This document shows, piece after piece, positions 15,440 to 24,600 of a DNA stretch of 30,921 nt. The stretch spans positions 1-30,921 of the forward strand of contig JAQGOE010000096.1 of the NCBI GenBank assembly GCA_028293725.1, given 5' to 3'. Numbering within the stretch: the first letter of the stretch is position 1; each line of letters begins with the position of its first letter. This DNA is from Gammaproteobacteria bacterium. Its GTDB lineage: Bacteria; Pseudomonadota; Gammaproteobacteria; Steroidobacterales; Steroidobacteraceae. The translations under genes were made by a program, and so were the position numbers. A model generated the notes under the pieces. That model ran no database searches, was not told where the DNA came from, and saw only the letters and a program-made list of their open reading frames with translations.

Positions 15440-16447
15440 TATCACGTCGCGGAGCCCAATCACAGTGGCTTACCGCCCCCTGATCGATTGCCCCTAACTT
15501 GTCGTAGCGGGAGTAGGGCACCGATTGCCCCGCCATACGAATCTCGATCCGACCCTCCGGGTATTGAAAGATCTCCACGTACTTGCCGATCAACCGGCGG
15601 TTGTCCGCCGTGTCGGCCAACAGGTAGAGCGGGCGCTCGTAGTGCAGCGTCAGACACCTTGCGCAGCTCGCGCCAGCAGAAGATCAGTCCCAGATCCTCA
15701 TCGGCCCGTAACGCACGATGCGCGTCATGTCGCTCCCGCGGCACCTTCGCGAAGCGCCGGTTGTAGGCCTCCATAAAGCGCGGCATGAACGCGTTGGCGG
15801 CTGTCAGAGTGGAGATGCCCTCCAGACGCAACTCCTTCACCAGGCGGTCCTGCAGTGTCAGGTGGGCCCGCTCCACACGCCCCTTGGCCGCCGGTGAGTT
15901 GGCACAGATCCCATCGACGTTGAGCTCGTACAACGCGCGCGCAAACTGCGTAAATCCAGGCCCTTTGACCGCGTGCGGTTGATTGACCCGGAAGATACTC
16001 GCCTTGTCACTGTAGAGCGCTAAGGGCTTGCCATGACGCCCCAGGTACTCGCGCGTGGCTTCGAAATACGCAAACGTCGACTCAGACCCGGTGAAGCGCA
16101 CCGTCATCAGGCGGCTCGTCGCATCGTCCACGTACACCAGCACCGTGCACATCGGCGCCCGTTCTTCAAACCAGCGATGCTTACAACCGTTCGCGTAGGA
16201 TCTGTAGCACCTGGCTCTCGAGCGCGCCGTTGATCCGGTGGTTGCTCGGTCGGTTCCGGCGCCGGGATAACAAGCCCACCGGTCCTTCACGGCGATAGTC
16301 GTTAGCAAGCCGCTGGATCTGTTGCGCGCTTTTCTGGAGCCGCTCAGCCGCAACGCCAGGCCGCAACTCGCCAGCCACCACGGCTTGAATGCACTTCAAT
16401 CGGTCCAACTCGCGCATGGTCATCGTTATCTGAAAACCCGCCCGCAT
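15440..16447 (-). pseudogene. Decayed ISNCY/IS1202-like transposase
   Basis: The transposase is split over several minus-strand frames. The N-terminal helix-turn-helix part (TMRELDRLKCIQAVVAGELR, VGLLSRRRNRPSNHR) runs from 16447 to about 16200. It joins, after an apparent deletion of about 100 codons, the DDE catalytic part HRWFEERAPMCTVLVYVDDA, YLGRHGKPLALYSDKASIFR, GRVERAHLTLQDRLVKELRL. Near 15650 the frame shifts again to ADTADNRRLIGKYVEIFQYP and YSRYDKLGAIDQGAV. The C-terminal tail beyond DQGAV is lost. One internal deletion, at least one frameshift and the truncation make it inactive. Confidence 0.85.
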
Positions 16448-16502
16448 GACCGATCTCCCAAGCCCCGGAAACAGGGCCGAAAGACCATCGATAGACCTCC
16501 GG

Positions 16503-16550
16503 ACCGGACATTTCTACTTAGCCAGAACCGGACATCTCTACTTGGCTGCC
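16503..16550. repeat. Two tandem 24-base repeats at the IS end
   Basis: Units at 16503-16526 and 16527-16550 share ACCGGACAT, then TCTACTT, then GC, differing at about six positions. Tandem ACCGGACATxTCTACTT units are what one would expect as transposase-binding sites at the terminus of this type of element. They lie 56 bases upstream of the transposase start. Confidence 0.65.
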
Positions 16551-16558
16551 ATAATCGA

Positions 16559-16586
16559 GTTGCGCATAATGTATATTATGTCGCAT
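16559..16586. promoter_or_regulatory. dif: Chromosome-dimer resolution site dif (XerC/XerD binding)
   Basis: The 28 bases divide into a XerC-type arm GTTGCGCATAA, the six-base core TGTATA, and a XerD-type arm TTATGTCGCAT. From memory of the E. coli dif site, 24 of 28 positions are identical, including the core and inner halves of both arms. The differences are base 2 and bases 24-26, in the outer XerD arm. FtsK-orienting octamers GGGNAGGG on the left (3135, 3729, 5636, 6752) and the reverse form on the right (19575, 21410) point toward it. One exception lies at 19735. This fits a chromosomal terminus better than a plasmid-type pdif site, whose core regions differ. Confidence 0.85.
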
Positions 16587-16692
16587 TGGCGGCGCAGGTC
16601 CTGGTGGGCCTGGGCGACCTGGTTGCCGATCTGTGGGGACGCTTCTTTGATGTCACCCGACTAGAATCTTGCCGCCGACCCGATTCGCACAG

Positions 16693-19600
16693 TCACGCAT
16701 TCTTGGGCCTCCAAGCCTCAGCGGCGGCCTGGGTGTCCGCGCGTTGCTGTTCACTCAGTTGTTTTGCCACCGAGTCGCGATGCTTGATTGCAGTCTGACT
16801 GCCTTGCTCGGCTGACAGCAGCAACCAGAAATAGGCCAGCCTCAGGTCCTTTGGCAACCCTACTCCCGTCAAGTAACTGGCGGCCAGGTTGAGTTGCGAC
16901 ATGGCATGCCCTTGGTCAGCCGCCTTGCGATGCCATTCGGCGGCTTGCTTGTGATCCGCCGGCACTCCAATGCCACTACCGTAGCAAGAGCCCACGTTGA
17001 ATTGCGCCTGGGCGATTCCTTGCATAGCGGCCATGAGCCACCACTCGAACGCCTTTTGGTTGTCCTTCTTCACACCCTCGCCGTACTTGTACAGGATGCC
17101 AAGTTGGAGTTGCGCGTTGGCGTGGCCACGCGATGCGGCTCTGCTATAACGCGTGAACGCGATCGCCTGCGCCTGCGCGGCGGCTTTCCCATACCATTCG
17201 CCTGCCTGCTCGCGGTTTTGTGCTACCCCACGGCCCACCTCGTACGAGTGCCCGAGGACGGATTGAGCCCCGGCATCCCCTTGTAATGCCGCTTTCCGGT
17301 ACCAGTCGGCCGCCTGCCGGTAGTCCTGCACCACCCCGCGGCCAGTCTCGTGCATGATCCCTAAAGCCAACTGCGCTTTGGCGTGCCCCTGCAAGGCGGC
17401 ACTGCGATACCATTCAGCCGCCTTCGTATCATCTCGTTCCACTCCGTCACCGCCGGCGTACAACACGCCGAGGTTGAATTGCGCGTCGGCTTGCCCCTGC
17501 ATGGCGCCCTCGCGGTACTGCTGAATAGGCGGCCTGTAGTCTGGTTTGCTCGCGCCGTTCGCGTGTCTCGGGCCACTTCCGTCTTTATCGTCGACCTCAG
17601 TCTGATCGACGTCCTTTTCTTGCCGCCACAATGCGAGCAGCTCACGCGGCCACCAGCGGCTTGGCAACAACATCACCGCGCCAAAGCATTTTTCGCTCAT
17701 CAGAATCGGAAAATAGGACTGTTGCAGAAACCCTTGCGGCAAGTGCCGCCGATGGATGTAGAGGCTGGAAATCCGCAAGCCCCGGTCGGAAATTTGCGCG
17801 GGAGCGCCGAGGCCGAAAACGCGCGTGGTTTCAGCTTCCAGGTGACTTGCAATCTCCCACAGCGGCCGCTCGGCAGGATCGCTCTTGGTCAAAGTCGGCA
17901 ACCGCGCCCTGAGCGCAGCCAGTTGCCTGGCAACCGGCGCCAGGTCCAGCGGGCCCAATGCTCCTTTTGGATCAAACACAACTTCGGCCGGGCAGTCTCC
18001 CTCGCCAGACTTGAATAGATTGTGATTCGCCTGGATGATGTGCGCCCACACCAGTTTCCCTTCCTGCAAGAGCGTTGGGTAGGCGTTGAACGCGCGCACC
18101 AACGCATCGTTGCTCAGCCACGAAGGCGCGGGTATCTGTAAATCGGCCCATTCGCCAACTGACAAATGGGCAACGCGGGTACGAATGTCAATATCGAGCC
18201 GCAGTGCCTGCTGACTCGAGTCTATGCGCGCCAACGCCTGCAAGGCGGCCTTTGCGTCGGCAAAACCGTTGTCCGCCGACTTGCGCAACCAGGTGGTGGC
18301 CTGCTCACGACTCGGGGCGACGCCCTCACCGTTTTTGTACATCGTGCCCAGGTTGTACTGGGCGACCCGATTCCCGCGCGCTGCCGCCCTGCTGTACCAT
18401 TCCAACGCCTGTTGATGGCTTTGCGGCACACCGCGACCGCTCCTGTACAGGTTGGCAAGATTGACTTGCGCGCCGGTATGGCCCTGCTCGGCGCTCTTGA
18501 GATACCACAGCGCCGCCTGCTCATAGTCCTGCGCGAGACCGCGGCCGTGCTCGAATTTCCATGCCAGCGTATACCGCGCGGATTCATCCCCGCTCGAGGC
18601 TGCCTTGGCCAACCATCTGGCGGCCTCGACAGGGTCTTGCGGGTAGTTGAACTCGTTTTCGTAGAGCCGCACGAGTCGTAGCTGGGCGCCAATGTGCCCC
18701 TGGAGACCGGCTTGAATAAACCACTTGCGTGCCTGGTCCCGGTCGGGCAACACGCCGTTTCCGTTCAGCAGCCTTTCCGCGAATTCATATTGAGCGTCGC
18801 GGTGTCCGTGCTCGGCTGCTTGGTGGAACCATATCGCCGCCGTGAAATGATTGCGCGACACGGCTATGCGGGCGGCATACATCATCCCGAGCTCGTACTG
18901 TGCCGCTGCATCGCCTTGCTCTGCCGCGCGCTCGAGCGTTGGCCGATCGAGCGTTGGTCGAAACGGCTCCGGTCGAGCGAGGAATCTTAGGCTCTTCACT
19001 GGGACCATCCAGTGTCTGCCGCCGAGAGTCTCGAGCAGCGCGTCGCCTGGCTCAGGTACGCCTTGCGCATTGTTTTTCGTACACAACCCGGTGACTATCG
19101 CGCGCAGCCCGTCTTCCAGCTCCACCTGGTCGCCGACGCAAATCTTCGCGCCGTCGGCGTAAAAAAAGCACGGCTCCTTGTTGAAAGCCCGTAAGGCCAG
19201 CGCGTGACGCGATGGCCGCGGAGCTGGCCGGTCCTGCGCCGGCCACTCGAACGTCAACAAAACCCCACCCGGGACCGGCAATGGGCCCCCAAGCTCGATG
19301 GCGGCCTCCAGGCGCGCCCAGGCGGATTCCGGCTGCCACCATTTGCCGGTCGCGCCGCCCAGCCGCTGCGCGTATTCGCCGCATAGACGGGCTTCCTCGA
19401 CATTGGAGCGGAGCGCTTCTACATCCAACGTCCAATCACTCGGCATGACCGATTCGATCAGCCGTGGCCGCTCCACCTCCCTATCCGCTTCGGCAATTTT
19501 CTGGTCGTGCCAGGTCAGCATTTCCTCCAATTGCTCCGCCTGTTCGTGGCGCCACATGGATCCGCTGATGGCTTCCCTGCCCTGGCCGTCAGCTTCCAAC

Positions 19601-19950
19601 ATAACGGTTCCGTAGGCATACCCGCCGATGCCGCCATGCACTTCGCGCAACATACCCGGCGCCTGCAGCGCATCGCACAGTGCAACAAAACGGCTGGGTC
19701 CGCCCCCCGGAAGGCGTTCGCACAACACAGCCCAGGGCAGGGTCAAAAGTAAGCTCCAGCCGGGCGCGCCAGGCAAAACGGCTACTGACCAATAGTTGTT
19801 TTTCGAGGGCGATTGATTGAGCGCTGGCAATGCCACCGGAGCGATGCGGCGCATGCCGGCGCGCTCGCATAGCGCAACGAGGCTGGCGACGATACGTTGC
19901 GTATCGCTGCAACCGACGTACGCGGAAATCTCGTGGTGGTATTCGGACAT
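16693..19950 (-). CDS. Large Sel1-repeat protein with two repeat blocks and an inserted domain
   Basis: 1085 residues, no signal peptide. Layout: residues 1-330 form an N-terminal region of unknown family (NNYWSVAVLPGAPGWSLLLT; EVHGGIGGYAYGTVMLEADG). Residues 338-575 hold about seven Sel1-like repeats (AAALWYLKSAEQGHTGAQ type with LYxxGRGVPQ loops). Residues 580-800 form an unrecognised domain (QEGKLVWAHIIQANHNLFKS; SSLYIHRRHLPQGFLQQSYF; MLLPSRWWPRELLALW). Residues 815-1060 hold about seven more Sel1 repeats. Sel1 arrays are alpha-solenoid scaffolds for protein contacts. The middle domain looks like a separate protein family inserted between two arrays. It starts at ATG 19950 with a weak ribosome site and ends 106 bases from dif. 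A zinc-ribbon membrane protein gene lies 80 bases upstream on the same strand. Confidence 0.85.
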   Translation of the reverse strand: MSEYHHEISAYVGCSDTQRIVASLVALCERAGMRRIAPVALPALNQSPSKNNYWSVAVLPGAPGWSLLLTLPWAVLCERLPGGGPSRFVALCDALQAPGMLREVHGGIGGYAYGTVMLEADGQGREAISGSMWRHEQAEQLEEMLTWHDQKIAEADREVERPRLIESVMPSDWTLDVEALRSNVEEARLCGEYAQRLGGATGKWWQPESAWARLEAAIELGGPLPVPGGVLLTFEWPAQDRPAPRPSRHALALRAFNKEPCFFYADGAKICVGDQVELEDGLRAIVTGLCTKNNAQGVPEPGDALLETLGGRHWMVPVKSLRFLARPEPFRPTLDRPTLERAAEQGDAAAQYELGMMYAARIAVSRNHFTAAIWFHQAAEHGHRDAQYEFAERLLNGNGVLPDRDQARKWFIQAGLQGHIGAQLRLVRLYENEFNYPQDPVEAARWLAKAASSGDESARYTLAWKFEHGRGLAQDYEQAALWYLKSAEQGHTGAQVNLANLYRSGRGVPQSHQQALEWYSRAAARGNRVAQYNLGTMYKNGEGVAPSREQATTWLRKSADNGFADAKAALQALARIDSSQQALRLDIDIRTRVAHLSVGEWADLQIPAPSWLSNDALVRAFNAYPTLLQEGKLVWAHIIQANHNLFKSGEGDCPAEVVFDPKGALGPLDLAPVARQLAALRARLPTLTKSDPAERPLWEIASHLEAETTRVFGLGAPAQISDRGLRISSLYIHRRHLPQGFLQQSYFPILMSEKCFGAVMLLPSRWWPRELLALWRQEKDVDQTEVDDKDGSGPRHANGASKPDYRPPIQQYREGAMQGQADAQFNLGVLYAGGDGVERDDTKAAEWYRSAALQGHAKAQLALGIMHETGRGVVQDYRQAADWYRKAALQGDAGAQSVLGHSYEVGRGVAQNREQAGEWYGKAAAQAQAIAFTRYSRAASRGHANAQLQLGILYKYGEGVKKDNQKAFEWWLMAAMQGIAQAQFNVGSCYGSGIGVPADHKQAAEWHRKAADQGHAMSQLNLAASYLTGVGLPKDLRLAYFWLLLSAEQGSQTAIKHRDSVAKQLSEQQRADTQAAAEAWRPKNA

Positions 19951-20030
19951 GGGGTACCCAAGGCCTCGCGGGGCTTCAGTTGCGGCCGTTCAATGCAACC
20001 TGCCGCAGGAAATCCTGGGCCTCGATCTTC

Positions 20031-20654
20031 CTAACGCCCGACGAGCCGGCCGATCAACACGAACAGAATCACTAGCAACGCGACCTTCCATATCGAGGCG
20101 CGAAGGTACCAGGGCGGCGCACGCGTCAGCTCATCTTTCGTGGCGGCAGCATTCAGACGCCTGAAGGCCCCGACATAAGCGGCATGCTGGAATTGAATCT
20201 CCACGACGTCCATATCCGGGTCGAATCGCTTCGGCCAGACACTGGAAACCAGGTGCGCCCAGATGATAGCGGCAAGTCCGCAGATCCCTGCCACCGGAAA
20301 GAGCAGGATGATCCCAAGGTCCCTGACCCGGGCCAGGTGGAACAGGAGTCCCAGGGCAGTCAGCGCTCCCAGGTAGATCAACGGGCGCAGAAACCGGCCG
20401 ATGGGTCCATTATCCAGGACCAAACCCGCCCGGCGAATCTCGCGGCTGTGCTTGGAGCATGCGGGGAAGGATAGATGGAGCACGTCGCTCTTCATCGTGA
20501 GGCCGCCCAGTAGATTGGGTCGAATCGACTTCACGCGGCCCAGGCGCCTCTGCGTCTCCACGAGAGTTGCCTTGGTGCCGCAAGTTGGACAGCACTTAGG
20601 CCATACCAGCGCGGTTGTCCCGGGGCCGATCGCTACTCGCACCAACTCGGACAT
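20031..20654 (-). CDS. Zinc-ribbon membrane protein of unknown function
   Basis: 207 residues from ATG 20654, chosen because GGAAGGGA lies 8-15 bases upstream. A longer frame to 20726 lacks this. Residues 21-30 (CCPTCGTKAT) form a CxxC knuckle, with a possible second metal pair in FPACSKHSREI. Two adjacent transmembrane helices follow (PLIYLGALTALGLLFHLA; GIILLFPVAGICGLAAII), then a soluble stretch with DPDMDVVEIQFQHAAY, and a last helix at the C terminus (KVALLVILFVLIGRLVG). I do not recognise the family. It is upstream of the Sel1-repeat gene with an 80-base gap, so the two may be co-transcribed. Confidence 0.72.
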   Translation of the reverse strand: MSELVRVAIGPGTTALVWPKCCPTCGTKATLVETQRRLGRVKSIRPNLLGGLTMKSDVLHLSFPACSKHSREIRRAGLVLDNGPIGRFLRPLIYLGALTALGLLFHLARVRDLGIILLFPVAGICGLAAIIWAHLVSSVWPKRFDPDMDVVEIQFQHAAYVGAFRRLNAAATKDELTRAPPWYLRASIWKVALLVILFVLIGRLVGR

Positions 20655-20784
20655 AGAGGGTCCCTTCCTGTTGAGCCGGGCGTCTCTTCCGGTTGAAGCA
20701 CCGAGCCACGGCTGTCCATCACGCAACAGCAGACACTACGCGGGACGGTATGTTGTAGGAGTGATCGGTTTCACGAACCTGACC

Positions 20785-21453
20785 CTAGGATTTCTCCCCT
20801 CCGCCCCGCCCCAAAGCTACTAGATCGCCGCTCTCCAACACCCGCCTGGGGCCGTCGTTGCGCGCGGCGAGTATCATTGCGCGGCCGAGTTCCTCGGTCG
20901 TGATGACGCCGTTAGGCCAGAGCCATTGGAGGATCGGCCACAGAGGCGACAGCACGGTAAGCAACAGGCCGGCGCCACGCGCTTTCGAGTGCTCGACATG
21001 CATCGGACGCAGCGCGCCGAGACGGATCATGATCGCCGCGGGCAAAAGCGCGAGGAGATCGTTCTCCGTGCGGCCCTTCACCTGAGCCCACATCGACTTG
21101 CCGCCGGTACCCATGCCGGAGACATAGAGAAATCGGATCGCGGGATTCTCACGCGCCAATGTGCGGGCCCAACCCATCGTGAGGTCGTACGTGAGGTGAG
21201 TATAGTCGGCCTCACTCATTCCTACGGAGGACACGCCGAGGCAGAAGAAGCATGAGTCGTAGCCGCTCAATTCCCCTGCACTGACATTGAAATCGAACAT
21301 GTCCGGGCGGACGAGATCACGCAACTTGGGATGCGAAACGCCAGAAGGCTTGCGGCCGATTGAGAGGACCGACTCAACGTCGGGATCGAGGAGGCAGTGG
21401 CGAAGGACGCCCTGCCCCACCATCCCCGTCGCGCCGAAAAGAATGACTTTCAT
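20785..21453 (-). CDS. NAD(P)-binding epimerase/dehydratase-like protein
   Basis: 222 residues from ATG 21453, where the Rossmann strand begins. The longer frame to 21525 only adds a non-conserved leader. The dinucleotide loop is GATGMVGQG (residues 7-15). Further family landmarks are SCFFCLGVSS, FLYVSGMGTGGKS and VKGRTENDL, with a lysine in the catalytic position of short atypical SDRs (NAD(P)H-binding/YwnB-like). These small single-domain members have mostly unknown substrates. The only possible ribosome site is a weak GAGCGGA. It is divergent from the FG-GAP lipoprotein gene. Confidence 0.85.
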   Translation of the reverse strand: MKVILFGATGMVGQGVLRHCLLDPDVESVLSIGRKPSGVSHPKLRDLVRPDMFDFNVSAGELSGYDSCFFCLGVSSVGMSEADYTHLTYDLTMGWARTLARENPAIRFLYVSGMGTGGKSMWAQVKGRTENDLLALLPAAIMIRLGALRPMHVEHSKARGAGLLLTVLSPLWPILQWLWPNGVITTEELGRAMILAARNDGPRRVLESGDLVALGRGGGEKS

Positions 21454-21636
21454 TGTCCGCTCGATATTCCCTTGACCAGAATGGTCTTGTTCACCTGTCG
21501 GACGGGCACGGGATAAGCGCCCCAACTACCCACGCCAATTATTGTAACAAACGGTAGCTTGACCGGCCCGATCTCGGGCATGCTCCTAAGCGGGAGGTTC
21601 CTGACGGAACGACCATAAGATAAGAAGGACGGGATC

Positions 21637-24600
21637 TTGCGCACGAATCGAGCTGGGCGCCTCATCGCGGGCACGCTCACGTTTTTCTTCGCCCTCCTGT
21701 TGGCCGCATGTGGAGGCGGCGGCGGTGGAAGCACATCGAGTACGCCTCCGACCGCCAGCGCTGGCGCGGGACAGACCGTCTTCAAGAAGGCAACGGTCAC
21801 CCTGGATGGCAGTGCCAGCAGTGACGCCGCTGGCGATTCGCTGACTTACTCCTGGAGCCAGACTTCAGGACCGGCGGTGACGCTCAGCAGCCCCTCGAGC
21901 GTGAAGCCGACGTTCACCGCGCCGTCGACGACGAGCACCTTGGTCTTCTCGCTCGTAGTGAGCGAAGGACACGGGAATTCTTCTGCCCCTGCCTCCGTCA
22001 CGATCTCCGTTCAGGACCAGGCGCCGACCGCCATGGCGGGCAGCAACACCTCGGTCGCGCCGTTAACGACCTACACGCTCGATGGGACCGGCAGCTCGGA
22101 TCCGGACGGCGATACGATTACCTATGCCTGGACGCAAACCGCAGGCACGCCCGTGACACTCAACACCTCGGTAACGGGCAAGGCGACGTTCACCGTGCCT
22201 GTCCAGCCTGGGGTCCTCCAATTCTCGCTCGTCGTCACCGACGGTGAGCTGAGCTCGCAGCCTTCAACGGTCATGATCACAGTGACCACGGACCCGGTGC
22301 CTGTAGCGATCGCGGGCGCGGATCAGACTGCGCCGAAGCGCTCGCTCGCCGTGCTACAAGGCTCGGGGACCGACTCCGACCAACAGACCCTCACGTATCT
22401 GTGGCAGCAGGTCGCGGGAACGCCCGTCACGATTCAGAACGCCACCAGCGCGACGGCCACCTTTATCGCGCCCGCGACGACCGGAGATTTGAAGTTCTCG
22501 CTCACGGTCAATGACGGCATCAACAATTCGCAGCCCAGCACCCTCACGGTCCATGTCATCGACCTGGCGCCGGTGGTCTATTCAGTGGCGCTCTCTCCGG
22601 GCAGTCCACGCAAGAATGATCCCATTTCGGCCACGGTGAGTGCCGCGGACCCGGACGGCGATTCCATCACGCTGAGTTATGTTTGGAGTCGCAACGGCAC
22701 GGTAGTGGCTGGCGCGACCGGCGCGGCGTATCCCCTCGGCAACCAGGCCAAGAACGACACCATATCGGTTGTCGTGACGGCATCGGATGGCACTCTCACC
22801 GCGACAGGCGGCTCCAGCGTAGTGATTGCCGATACACCCGCGACGCTGTCTTCGAATGCGCCCACGAGCGCCGTATTCGGCGCAGCCGGCTCCTTCCAGG
22901 TTACCGCCACCGACGTCGATGGCGATCCGACCGGTGCCATCGAGTTGGCCTATGGGCCGGCAGGAATGACGGTGAGCGGTTCCGGGCAGGTGAGCTGGAC
23001 GCCGTCGGGCCCCCTCTTCGATCGAACGGTTAACATGAACTGGGGCGTGCGCCTCCACGACACTCCGACAGTCACGTTGTCCGGTACGATTACCGTGACC
23101 GACCCGAATCGCAACTATCCGCTCCTGCGCACCGATGCCGGTCTTGCGACCAGCAGCAGCAGCCTGGATGTCGAGGATTTCGCCGGCGATGGCCATCAGG
23201 AGATGCTCATCGCCTCGCAGCAGTCGGTGTTCCTGCTGCAGAAAAACGGCACCGACTACGATCAGATCTGGGCGTATCCGTTCGACACGGCCTCCGGCGC
23301 TTGGATCGCGGCCGTCGCCTCGGGTGATGTCAATGGCGACGGGTACCGGGAGATCTTCTTCAGTGCCGGTCCTGTCGTCGTCGAGCTGGATGGTGTGACA
23401 CGGCGAGAGATCGCGCGTTACGGCACCACCGCAACCGGGACGTCGGGGTCGAACCCGAATCCCTCGTGCACGTCGCTAAAGGTGGCTGACATCGACAACG
23501 ATGGGCGCCTGGAGTTGGTGTGCTTAGGTATAGATTTCAACGCCAACTACCCCGCTGCCACGGGTCGCGTCTACGTCTTCGATGCCCAGACACTGCAGCT
23601 CAAATGGATGACGGACGATCTGGTGCTGGGTGGCTCGATGGCCGTGGGGAATGTCGACTCCGATCCCGCGCTGGAGATCGTGACATCCGGCGGTTACGTG
23701 TTCGACGGCGCGACCGGCGCCAATCAATGGGCGTACGCGCCCGGCTTCGGCGCACAGGTCGACATCGGTGACGTGATCGGCGATGGCGTAGGTAAGATTG
23801 TGGGTACCGGCGCCTTCGCGGGAGTGACGGCCTACGATGCGGTCCAGAAGTCGGTGCTTTGGACCATCCCGGCCGGAATCAGTGGCTTCTCGGCCATCAA
23901 AGTTGCCGAGCTCGATGGCACCGCGCCCGCCGAAGTCATTGCCGCCGACGGTCAGTGGGGCAACGTCACCGTGTTTCGCTACACCGCCGGCGCGCCCCAG
24001 GTGCTGACTTCAATCAACTCGATCGGCGATGGAGTGACCGCCATCGCGACCGGGGATGTAAACGGTGACGGCCTGCAGGAGATTGTCTGGACGCCCACGT
24101 TCAGCCTGACCAACGGCTCACCGACCGTGGCGATCTCATCTTGGACGCCCACGGCGACCCTGTTATGGACGGGGCCCCTGCCGTTGGAGCTCGATGGGCC
24201 TTTCGTGTGTGCGAAGCAGGCACAGGTGGCCGCTGGCCAGAGCTTGTTGATGTTCATGACGCCGCAAACCGAGGAGGGCTATTCCGGAATGCGGGTCGTC
24301 GGGCTCAATCCCACCACCGGCTTCTTTACCGTCTCCCAGCAGGTAGACACGAACTGGGCGCAGGTCCGGGCCTGCGACGTTGCGGATGTTCACGGCAACG
24401 GAGTCGACTCCGTGCTGCTCGGGACAGCGGCACTCTACAACCCCTACTTCACGGCGTTCGATTTCCTGAGCAGCACCAAGCAGTGGTCGAGCCCGCAATT
24501 GAGCGGCTCACCCGCGGCGGTGACGCATGCGGATGTCAATGGCGACGGCGTACCCGACCTCATCGGGATCACGACCGACGGGCACCTCTACGCCTGGGAC

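Larger units (their letters stand above)
15440..16552 (-). mobile_element. Remnant of an ISNCY-type insertion sequence
   Basis: Contains the broken transposase and, at its promoter-proximal end, tandem repeats at 16503-16550. The opposite end is missing: no CCGGACAT-type sequence is found near 15400-15450, where the frame runs into the RidA leader. I see no target-site duplication. The intact end stops about nine bases before the dif-like site, so insertion happened almost on top of it. Confidence 0.7.

Noticed and set aside
15460..16353. 297-residue ORF taken as a complete transposase
   Set aside because: The helix-turn-helix part and the C-terminal part lie in other frames. This ORF starts and ends in out-of-frame sequence.
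22582..23196. 204-residue minus-strand ORF inside the FG-GAP lipoprotein gene
   Set aside because: It is antisense to repetitive GC-rich coding sequence. Its arginine/glycine-rich composition is typical of a shadow frame, and the plus-strand frame has clear domains.
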